A stretch of 64,000 nucleotides of DNA from Planctomycetota bacterium (GTDB lineage: Bacteria; Planctomycetota; PLA2; JAEUHO01). Positions 8,701 to 16,007 of this stretch are shown in pieces. The first letter of the stretch is position 1, and each line of letters starts with the position of its first letter. Below the pieces are notes generated by a model. It was not told where the DNA came from and did not search any database. It worked only from the letters and a program-made list of their open reading frames with translations. The stretch lies in assembly GCA_028281445.1 (NCBI GenBank), contig JANQJW010000090.1:1-64000 (forward strand), written 5' to 3'. The position numbers and the translations under genes are program-made.

Positions 8701-8806
8701 CACGGCGGCTGCCCTGCGCGACGCCAAGGCCTTCGTCCGCTCGCAGGAGAGGTGGCAACACCCGTATTATTGGGCTGCCTGGGTGCTCTGGGGGCTCCCG
8801 GACTAG
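5732..8806 (+). CDS. Exported TPR-CHAT protein (caspase-like protease)
   Basis: A 1024-residue protein with a GTG start and signal peptide 1-19 (LLALFLVVVFCSVAVA). Residues about 90-620 are tandem helical repeats of TPR type (for example 'YVLNLIGLLHEEFGQYDEALRV' split across two helices, and 'RNRGHLHKKRGDYASARSDYE'). Residues about 610-680 form a charged coiled coil. The C-terminal ~300 residues are a CHAT domain with both catalytic residues: H889 in 'HLACHG' and C934 in 'LSACETG', followed by 'GLTRSVLLAGAPRVVVSLW' and the terminal 'PYYWAAWVLWG'. CHAT domains are clan CD cysteine proteases related to caspases. It sits 8 bp upstream of the thioredoxin-PDZ UGA gene with the ribosome site overlapping its stop, so the two are one operon. 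The substrate is unknown. Confidence 0.9.
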   Translation: MRWLLALFLVVVFCSVAVAEDYTSLGDAIVKAAGHDDTAALVRLKDETDLDHWIVADEVMSRGLFEAAMAWALAAHDVDEAKALARYIARTQTKGYDQTLRKVVHDARKDRVAGKADEVRKRLLEGLEEAPQTVEGVRLLVQRSNARVAFDPPEKVHADRDKAIDAAIAMGWHSGAAETCRIGAIKANRRREPERTKALLRRRVEIQRTRRSAEELVDALLRLHRHLDEHGTSAEALPVLEHARVAARESGDVRLRAEVRVAMARQPYKKGDRKARALIDEAYALAGSQAEHGYVLNLIGLLHEEFGQYDEALRVLRKAAELAEGEDLRSTLFDLGWEYSRRGSHAEAERTFERLLQESRKARDPWFEQTALYNLTDISRSLDRMERANRLGLQAMALAEKLLDTGRVARSLRQLATLRSAAGQVELAFDLQSREIAIREQTGTQLSLGYALRNRGHLHKKRGDYASARSDYERSLALARDCESEALEADLSTALASMSIRTGKYGAARRHAEQAFAIYEKIDQPVMSVHSLWQLIDIDRRETRYADAVRHGREAIDRIAGFVEGLSDADMARVRQYYTGVFGIAVHAAWKIGDHDSVFYVIEKGCALGLLMMMGGREKLSRAALPPELERERAQARAGEAAAYRTYQRARETRVLRTIRERKQAWEAARERRRRVGERIEREMRLLADLIDPKVDDLATLQARLRPGEAFLNYVFSGPAFAIQIVEHGKPPRLVELKPKREALRPIIPRDWFARERDAKPIVDHLRRELIAPLGLAPSTKTLLISHEEELLEIPFGMLVPDLEVVYVPSATTYGLMLEQREARGAQVLAIGDPAHDAAALRLPRLPHARLEAAAVGDIVLSGKDATEPALLRALSRPERWRAVHLACHGRMNAKVPLDSDLVLAPSPDNDGLLTAGELTRVHFNADLVTLSACETGRGKTYQTEGLFGLTRSVLLAGAPRVVVSLWNVDDEATRALMERFYALWKAGAGTAAALRDAKAFVRSQERWQHPYYWAAWVLWGLPD

Positions 8807-8814
8807 GAGGGCCG

Positions 8815-10158
8815 ATGCGCACACAGCTCATCGTCGTCGGGGTCCTGCTGCTGGGCTCCGGGCTCTTGCTCGCCAAGGAGAGCAAGCTCAAAGAGTCGCT
8901 GCAGGACGACCTCGTTCACGACAGCTGGATCTACGAGGACATCGACCGCGGGTACGCCGAGGCCAAGAAGACCGGCAAGCCGCTCCTGGTGTCGTTTCGC
9001 TGCGTCCCATGAGCAGGCTGCGAGAGCATCGACGGCCAGTTGGCCAGTCAGGATGACCCGGAGCTCAAGGCGCTACTCGATAAGTTCGTGTGCGTCAGGC
9101 GCGTGCAGATGGGCGGCGTGGACCTCGCGACCTTCCAGTCCGATCCGCATCTCTCGTGGTCGATCTTCTTCATGAACGGCGACAAGACGATCTACGGCCG
9201 GTACGGATCATCGCACCCCCGGACCAAGCGCAGCAAGAGTGATTCCAACCCGAACCACACGATGAAGGGCCTGAAGGCCGCGCTGGCGAAGGCGCTGAAG
9301 GTTCATGCCTCGTACGTCAAGGACCCGGCCGCAGAGAAAGCGTCGCTTGCGCCCAAGACGGGGGCTGCTCCGCCCTGGCGGTTCGCAGAGAAGACGCCGT
9401 CGGCGAAGAAGTACAAGCGCATGAAGCACCTCAAGCGCAGTGACACGGACACCCACGGGTGCGTCCACTGCCACGAGGTGCATCGCACCGAGATCGACTC
9501 GCGCTTCATGAAGAAGCTCGAGATTCCGGACAGGCTCCTCTGGCTCTACCCGAGCCCGTCCGTCCTGGGTCTCAGCTTCAGCAAGGACCACTGCGCGCAG
9601 ATCACCAACGTCGCCCGCAACTCCCCCGCCGCCGCGGCCGGCCTGAAGCGGGGCGATGACCTGCTCGCGCTGGCGGATCAACCCCTCTGCTCGCTGGCCG
9701 ATGTGATCTGGGTGCTCCACGGGTTGCCGGACGAGGGCGGTGTCCTTGAGGCAGTCGTCAGCCGCGGCGGCGAGACGGTGATCCTTGCCAACGTCAGGCT
9801 GGATGCGGGCTGGCGCCGCAAGGACGACTTCTGCTGGCGCTTCCGCACCTTCGGCTACGCCATGTGGCTGTGGACGGGCGTCACGCTCGCCGACGATCCA
9901 CGCGGGATCCGGGTGACGCACCACTCGCCCCACTGGTTCAAGAAGCCCAACCGCGATGCGCGCAAGAAGCTCAAACGCGGGGACATCATTCTCTCGGTCG
10001 ACGGCAACGAGGGCTGGTCCCGCAGCGACTACATCGCGTACCTGATGCGCGAGAAGAAGCCCGGCACCCGGGTGAAGCTCGAGGTGGAACGCGGGGGCAA
10101 GCGCGTCAAGCTGGAGTTCACGAACCCGAAGCCGCGTCCCGAGGTCCAGGGGTACTAG
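8815..10158 (+). CDS. Selenocysteine-type thioredoxin-PDZ exported protein (in-frame UGA at codon 66)
   Basis: One frame of 448 codons, interrupted only by TGA at 9010-9012. Residues 1-20 are a signal peptide. Residues about 40-150 form a thioredoxin fold: 'KTGKPLLVSF', then C63-V-P-U66-A-G-C69, so the UGA occupies the first position of the redox CxxC motif (UxxC). Residues 216-220 read C-V-H-C-H, a CxxCH motif that could bind haem or metal. Two PDZ domains follow (about 255-330, 'GLKRGDDLLALADQPL'; and 345-440, 'LKRGDIILSVDGNEGW'). AGGAGG precedes the ATG. A hairpin fitting a bacterial SECIS follows the UGA. Without recoding, the downstream 372 codons would lack a signal peptide. I recall a PGAP family named Trx7/PDZ (seleno)protein that this fits. 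A sequencing error or pseudogene is the alternative. Confidence 0.82.
9028..9054 (+). promoter_or_regulatory. Candidate bacterial SECIS hairpin after UGA codon 66
   Basis: After the UGA (9010-9012) the RNA can fold as AUC(9028-9030), GAC, GGCC, loop AGUU (9038-9041), GGCC, bulged A, GUC, two unpaired bases, GAU(9052-9054). The apical loop begins 25 nt after the UGA and has G as its second base. Bacterial SECIS elements are known to need a loop about 16-37 nt downstream with a G in the first two loop positions. The fold was drawn by hand, not computed. Confidence 0.6.
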
Positions 10159-10160
10159 AG

Positions 10161-10424
10161 ATGCAGCCTGGAGCCGGAGACCGCCCCGAGATCACCTATC
10201 CGTGTGAATGGGGCTACCGGATCATCGGGACGTCCGAGGAGGAGATCCGGAGGGTCGTGCGCGAGGTCGTCGGGGAGGCGGAGCACACGCTCGCCGTCTC
10301 GAACGAGAGCAGCGGAGGCAAGTACGTGAGTCTCCACCTCGCACTGACGGTGACCGATGAAGCGCACCGGCTCGACGTCTACCGCCGGATCCGTGAAGCG
10401 GAGTGCGTGAAGATCGTTCTTTAG
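10161..10424 (+). CDS. DUF493 (YbeD-like) small protein
   Basis: An 87-residue ferredoxin-like alpha/beta protein of the DUF493/YbeD family: 'YPCEWGYRIIGTSEEEIRRVV' split over strand and helix, then 'GKYVSLHLALTVTDEAHRLDVYRRI'. The family (E. coli YbeD) is widespread but its biochemical role is not settled. The ATG is two bases after the stop of the thioredoxin-PDZ gene, so it is the third gene of the CHAT operon, though a functional link is not implied. Length matches the family (about 85-95). Confidence 0.82.
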   Translation: MQPGAGDRPEITYPCEWGYRIIGTSEEEIRRVVREVVGEAEHTLAVSNESSGGKYVSLHLALTVTDEAHRLDVYRRIREAECVKIVL

Positions 10425-10470
10425 TCCCAATTCCGAGTGACCGCCACGACTCAGCACGCGTTGTTTCGAC

Positions 10471-10476
10471 TAGATT
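10471..10476 (+). promoter_or_regulatory. Candidate -10 element (TAGATT) for DUF2461 gene
   Basis: TAGATT lies 24 nt before the ATG at 10501, leaving room for a short leader containing the GAGGGCGCC ribosome-site region. Confidence 0.35.
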
Positions 10477-10500
10477 CCCACCCCGCAGAGTGAGGGCGCC

Positions 10501-11193
10501 ATGGCAAAGACGTTTCCCGGCTTCCCGAAGAAGGGCATGACCTTCTTCCGGCAACTGACCAAGAACAACAACCGCGACTGGTTCCAGGCGAACAAGGACA
10601 CCTACACCGAGTTCGTCCGTGAACCCACGATCGCGCTCGTCGAGGCCGTCAACGCCAAGCTCGAGCGCTTCGCGCCGGAGTACGTGGCGGACCCGAAGAA
10701 GGCGCTCACGCGCATCAACCGCGACGTGCGCTTCAGCAAGGACAAGTCGCCCTACAACACGAACCTCTCGGTGCGCTTCCCGCGCCAGGGCAGCCCGAAG
10801 GACGGGAGCGCCGGCTTCTACTTCCGCGTCTCGCCGAAGGGGATGGAAGTCGTCGCGGGCACATACATGCCCGCCAACCCGCCCCTCAACGCGCTGCGAG
10901 GGCACATCGCAGAGAACCACAAGGCATTCGAACGGATCCTCAAGCGACCGAAGTTCAAGGAGCTGCTCAGCGAGCTCCAGGGCGACTGCCTGAAGCGCGT
11001 TCCGCGCGGCTTCGATCCGGAGCATCCGGCCGGCGACCTGCTGCGGCACAAGCAGTTCTATGTGTATGCCAAGCTGCCCGTTGCAACGGCCACCTCGTCT
11101 GCCGTTCTCAAGGAACTGACCGACCGGTTCCGCTCTGCGACACCGTTCGTCGAGTTCCTCGATGAGGGCCTGAGCGCCAAGACGCGCAAGTAG
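10501..11193 (+). CDS. DUF2461 family protein
   Basis: A 230-residue protein of the DUF2461 (TIGR02453) family. Hallmarks are the N-terminal 'FPGFPKKGMTFFRQLTKNNN' region followed by 'RDWFQANKD', the 'INRDVRFSKDKSPYNTNLSV' segment (R-F/R-D-K-P-Y-K-T) and 'GFYFRVSPKGMEVVAGTYMP' (the family's G-x-Y-x-x-I/V...GxW/GxY strand). It has no signal peptide, so it is cytoplasmic. The function of the family is unknown. A GAGGG ribosome site precedes the ATG. Confidence 0.85.
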   Translation: MAKTFPGFPKKGMTFFRQLTKNNNRDWFQANKDTYTEFVREPTIALVEAVNAKLERFAPEYVADPKKALTRINRDVRFSKDKSPYNTNLSVRFPRQGSPKDGSAGFYFRVSPKGMEVVAGTYMPANPPLNALRGHIAENHKAFERILKRPKFKELLSELQGDCLKRVPRGFDPEHPAGDLLRHKQFYVYAKLPVATATSSAVLKELTDRFRSATPFVEFLDEGLSAKTRK

Positions 11194-11263
11194 CCGTTCG
11201 CACGCTGTTGGGGCTTTCGTGCGCGGGGCCCGATGGTCGATACGTCCGGGGGAGATCCTCCGG

Positions 11264-12358
<1,095 letters not shown>

Positions 12359-12677
12359 GCTCACACCTGATCTCGGGTACGGGCGGCTCCCTGGTGCTCG
12401 GCCTTCGTCGACGGTGACCGAAGGTCACGAGCAGCGCGAGCCGGCGAGCGCTGGGAGAGTCGACGCTTCGCCCGTCGGGCGATCCGAGTATGCGCGCCGC
12501 TCTCGGACCTCGCCGGCTCGGCCCTCGGATCGCGCACGGCGCGCCCACCGCGGCGAAGGTCGCGGATGGCCTTGCGGCGCCTTCGCCCCAGTGACCCGAC
12601 CCACAGGGGACGGCGCTGGACCGGCCGGCGCACACGTCTACAAGCGTCGATAGACGAACAGGAAGAGCGCGCGACCG
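12359..12677. other. Intergenic region between convergent genes
   Basis: About 320 bp separate two convergent stop codons. I see no credible gene: the short frames here have arginine-rich, low-complexity products typical of GC-rich shadow frames. A small CGCCCGTCGGGCG hairpin lies near 12471 but has no T-run, so I do not call a terminator. Confidence 0.4.
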
Positions 12678-14204
12678 CTACTCACCCTCTTCCTGCTCCT
12701 CGATCTCTGCGAGGTGGAGCCAGATGTTCTCGTCGTCGGGGTCGATCTCGCCGGCCAGGCGGATGATGCGCAAGCCGTCCTCGGCTTTGCCCTTGGCCTC
12801 GTGGCAGCGGCCGAGCAGGAACCATGCGCGCGCCAACAGGGGATCGCGCTGCGTCGCCTTGTCGGCGTTGTCGCTCGCTTCTTCGATCTTGCCCTCTTCG
12901 AAGAGCAGTTTGCTGTACCGATAGAAGGTCATGCCCTTGGCCTCGGGCTCCGCGATCGCCTTCTCGTAGAACTCGCGCGCCTTCTCGCGCTCCCCGTAGA
13001 TGTAGAGGATGTGGGCGCCCATGCTCCAGTCGAGCTCCACGCGATCGAGAGCGAGCGCCGACTTGATGTAGTCGTGCCACTCGGCTTCCAGAGCGCCCAG
13101 ATCCTTCACCCCGACGATCTTGCGGAAGTGCTTGATCTGCTCGGTCGGGGGAATCGTCATCCGGCCCGCCGCGTGCACCTTGCGCTGGATGTGCTTCGAG
13201 CGGGCGAGCGCCGCGTAGAACTTGCGGAACTTCTTCGTGTACTTGGGCGTGGACATCATGAAATGGCAGAAGGACCAGCCCCACGCGTAGAGCGCGTCGA
13301 CCTTGTTTCCGGTGATCAGGTCCTCGAGCCCCTGCCACTTGTCCTTCTTGATGCGGTCCCAGAGCACGCACAGGCGCCCGGCCTGGATCCCCCCCACTTC
13401 GAGCTTCTTCGTGCGCGCGTTCCAGACACTCGCCCCGTAGTACTCGGCCATGCCCTCCCGGATCCACGCCGGGTAGGACACCTTGGGGTTCATCATGTGC
13501 GTCATCATGTGATGCGCCTCATGGAACATCACGTCGAGCGTGTACCGGTGGTTGTCGCGGTCGTAGTAGAAGTTCAGGTCGCGCCGGGACGGCATGTAGT
13601 AGCCCACGGCGCGGCTGGGCGACCCGCTGACCTGGTAGTAGTACTCCGGGTTGTGATAGATGTTGACGGTCGCCTTACCGTACTCCTTCGACGGCCGGAT
13701 CTTCCAGTCCTTCGCTACCGCGTTGTAGTAGTTGTCGAACAACGCCTTGAGCTCGTTGAAGACCGGATCAGGCAGGGTGTGCTCGAACTTGTAGTGCTTC
13801 GACTTGGCCTTGCCGCGGTTGACCCACTTGCGGCGGTCCTTCCACTGCTGCATGCGCTCGCGCCGCTCCTCGAGCTCCTTCTTCGCGAGTCGCTGGCGGC
13901 GTGAGGCCTTGATCCACTTGCCGCGCCACGGCGCGAGCCCCTTCTCGGCCTGGGCCTTCTCGACGTCGGTCCGAGGCACCCAGGCGCCGGCGTCGTCTGT
14001 CTGGAAGTAATCGACCACAAGGTCGTCGGCTACGTCGATCGTTCCGTTCTCGAACTGGATGCGATAGCCCTTGTCGGTCTTCTGGATCCTCTTGCCCTCG
14101 ATCCAGCGCCCGTCCTTGAACATGAGGATGTCGGCGCGCGCCGACGAGGCGCCGAGAAACAGGCAGAACGCCGCCGCGAGGAAGGCGACCGGCAAGCGCA
14201 TCAT
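12678..14204 (-). CDS. Secreted peptidase-MA-like (gluzincin) metallopeptidase with TPR tail
   Basis: A 508-residue exported protein, signal peptide 1-24 (AFLAAAFCLFLGASSARA). Residues 25-75 form an 'ILMFKDGRWIEGKRI' beta unit common at the N-terminus of planctomycete secreted proteins. Residues 90-140 are a charged coiled coil. The peptidase core has H228-E229-A-H-H232 in 'VMFHEAHHMMTHM' and E250 in 'PAWIREGMAEYYG', a complete HExxH...E zinc site as in peptidase MA/DUF1570-type gluzincins. Residues about 390-500 carry TPR-like helices. It starts with a TGATG overlap with the stop of the degenerate relative upstream, so the pair is co-translated. Confidence 0.83.
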   Translation of the reverse strand: MMRLPVAFLAAAFCLFLGASSARADILMFKDGRWIEGKRIQKTDKGYRIQFENGTIDVADDLVVDYFQTDDAGAWVPRTDVEKAQAEKGLAPWRGKWIKASRRQRLAKKELEERRERMQQWKDRRKWVNRGKAKSKHYKFEHTLPDPVFNELKALFDNYYNAVAKDWKIRPSKEYGKATVNIYHNPEYYYQVSGSPSRAVGYYMPSRRDLNFYYDRDNHRYTLDVMFHEAHHMMTHMMNPKVSYPAWIREGMAEYYGASVWNARTKKLEVGGIQAGRLCVLWDRIKKDKWQGLEDLITGNKVDALYAWGWSFCHFMMSTPKYTKKFRKFYAALARSKHIQRKVHAAGRMTIPPTEQIKHFRKIVGVKDLGALEAEWHDYIKSALALDRVELDWSMGAHILYIYGEREKAREFYEKAIAEPEAKGMTFYRYSKLLFEEGKIEEASDNADKATQRDPLLARAWFLLGRCHEAKGKAEDGLRIIRLAGEIDPDDENIWLHLAEIEEQEEGE

Positions 14205-15928
14205 CAGCGCCCGCCCTTCTCCGCGTAGGTCCGGAACGACTTGTCGAGGCGCTTCCAGTTCTTGTCCGTCATGTGGCCGAAGGCAGCCTGGTAGGCACGC
14301 TCGCGAATCGTCTGGGCTTTGTCCTTGAGAGCTGCGGCGTAGGCCTCATGCGCCTTGCGAAGGTCGTCTTCGATCTTCTTCCTGCGCTCCTCCGGGTCTT
14401 CCGGAAGATCGCGCCCCTCCTCGATCTCCTTCCGCAGCCGCGCGAGCTCCGCCTCTTCGAACTTCTTGTCTTCCTCCTCGATGACCGTGACGAGGGTCTC
14501 CATGTAGGTCTGGAGCGACCCCTTGAGCGACCCTCGGTTTCCCTTGGTCATCAGGTAGTGAAAGACCGCCTTGGCCTGCGTCGTCGGCGTGATGGTCGTG
14601 AACGTAATGCCGCCCGAGTCGTCGACACTCGTCGTCTCCGCGGCCTCGCTGAGGAAGATCTCCTTGATGGGCTTCAGCTTCTCGTCGCGCACCATCTGGA
14701 CCAGTGCCAGCACGTCGCTGCGATCCGGCGCGAACACGAGTGCCTTGCGCTTGCTCGGGCGCCCCTGCTCCATGTGATCGAGCAAGCCGCTCTGCAGCCA
14801 CCACGGCATCGTGTTGTAGAGATTGCGGTTCTTGTACCAGAGCCACTGGCGCGTCACCTCGCGGCTGACCCGCTCGTACTCCCAGAGGCGACTCCAGTTC
14901 TTGTCGCCGGAGATGAGGATCTGCTCGACGTCGTCGAACCATATGCTCGTGGTCCCTTCGCGGAACGCATTCTCCTCCGCGTTGTCCTTGAAGATGCGAA
15001 TGATGCCGCGCGGCACGTGGTCATCACCAAGTCCCGGGAAGGTCTTCTCGAGGTACTTGCGAATATTCTCGGCGTGCTTGCTGACGCGATTGGTGAACTT
15101 GTCGTCGGCGTGGGACATCACGCAGAAGTTCTTGCTCTGCTTGTGCGTCCAGTCCTTGGGCAGGTTGGCGATCTCATCCTTGAGGTAGTTCTCGACGGCG
15201 AGGATGCGCTTCTTCTTGCGCTCCTCGGGCGTGAGGCTCTGCTCGCCCTCGACGTCGACGATCTTCTTGCCCGTCGTCGAGGTCCCCGGCATGGGCTTCG
15301 TGCGAGGGATCGTCTTGAAGGACTTGAGGCACGTCCGGAAGGTGCTCTCGTAGTCCTTGAAGTGATGGCGCTGGATGCGGAACTGCACCGCGTAGTCGAC
15401 ATCTTCGGTGTGATAGACCCAGGCGACCATCTGCTTGGGCACCTCGACCATCTTCTCGGCCATGACCTCGTAGACGGACACCTTGAAGCCGCCGTGCTCC
15501 GTCGTCTCCTCCTTCGTGAAGTAGAAGCCGGCGTCTCCGAGCGATAGGCGCTTCTCGCGCTTCACGAAGTCCTTGTAGTCCTTGTACGGGTTCTGGACCT
15601 CGATGAGCGTCGTGCTGTCGTCGATCTTCGTGCGTTTGGCGCCGCGCTGGCGCTGGCGCTCGTGAGGGAACGCGACAATCCACATCTCGGGCCGCTCGCC
15701 CCAGCCCGCACCCTTGTCGCCGTAGAGCTCGCGGGGCCCGACCGCCTTCATGGCGATCCACTGCTCCTTGCTGGACATGTGGATGATGTTCCACTTGGCG
15801 GGAACGCGGACCTTGAAGCCCCAGGCCTCGTTGGCGTGCGCAGGACCGGGTCTCTCCGCCGCCGCAACCGTCCCAAGGCCTCCGCACATCACGGCCACCA
15901 GGGCCGTCACCATCACTGTGCCGCGCAT
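14204..15928 (-). CDS. Secreted peptidase-MA-like protein with degenerate active site
   Basis: A 574-residue exported protein, signal peptide 1-24 (VMVTALVAVMCGGLGTVAAA). The first ~200 residues form a beta-rich domain ('WGFKVRVPAKWNIIHMSSKE'), residues 230-270 a coil. The C-terminal half aligns with the active peptidase downstream, but the HExxH site reads R356-E-V-T-R360 and the third-ligand position is S380 ('MPWWLQSGLLDHM'). It is therefore predicted to be a pseudopeptidase. The ATG at 15928 follows GGAGGG; the stop overlaps the next start (TGATG). TAGACT 22 nt upstream is a likely -10. Confidence 0.78.
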   Translation of the reverse strand: MRGTVMVTALVAVMCGGLGTVAAAERPGPAHANEAWGFKVRVPAKWNIIHMSSKEQWIAMKAVGPRELYGDKGAGWGERPEMWIVAFPHERQRQRGAKRTKIDDSTTLIEVQNPYKDYKDFVKREKRLSLGDAGFYFTKEETTEHGGFKVSVYEVMAEKMVEVPKQMVAWVYHTEDVDYAVQFRIQRHHFKDYESTFRTCLKSFKTIPRTKPMPGTSTTGKKIVDVEGEQSLTPEERKKKRILAVENYLKDEIANLPKDWTHKQSKNFCVMSHADDKFTNRVSKHAENIRKYLEKTFPGLGDDHVPRGIIRIFKDNAEENAFREGTTSIWFDDVEQILISGDKNWSRLWEYERVSREVTRQWLWYKNRNLYNTMPWWLQSGLLDHMEQGRPSKRKALVFAPDRSDVLALVQMVRDEKLKPIKEIFLSEAAETTSVDDSGGITFTTITPTTQAKAVFHYLMTKGNRGSLKGSLQTYMETLVTVIEEEDKKFEEAELARLRKEIEEGRDLPEDPEERRKKIEDDLRKAHEAYAAALKDKAQTIRERAYQAAFGHMTDKNWKRLDKSFRTYAEKGGR

Positions 15929-15950
15929 CGCTACCCTCCGGGTCGCAGAC

Positions 15951-15956
15951 AGTCTA
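15951..15956 (-). promoter_or_regulatory. Candidate -10 element (TAGACT) for the pseudopeptidase-peptidase pair
   Basis: TAGACT on the minus strand lies 22 nt before the ATG at 15928, followed by a GGAGGG ribosome site. It faces away from the subtilase-like gene on the other strand. Confidence 0.4.
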
Positions 15957-16007
15957 GCGGAGTACGCGGGCCCGCGCGCGGTGGTAGAACACGTCGGGAG
16001 GCACGTG

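Noticed and set aside
9040-10158. Treating the downstream half of the thioredoxin-PDZ gene as a separate 372-residue gene
   Set aside because: A TTG start there would remove the signal peptide and split the thioredoxin fold in the middle of its redox motif; the frame is continuous apart from the UGA.
12471-12483. Small CGCCCGTCGGGCG hairpin as a terminator
   Set aside because: The stem is only about 5 bp and no T-run follows on either strand.
12714-13904. 396-codon open frame on the plus strand
   Set aside because: Antisense to the HEAHH peptidase; its Leu/Val/Arg/Glu product mirrors the codons of the real gene and matches no family I know.
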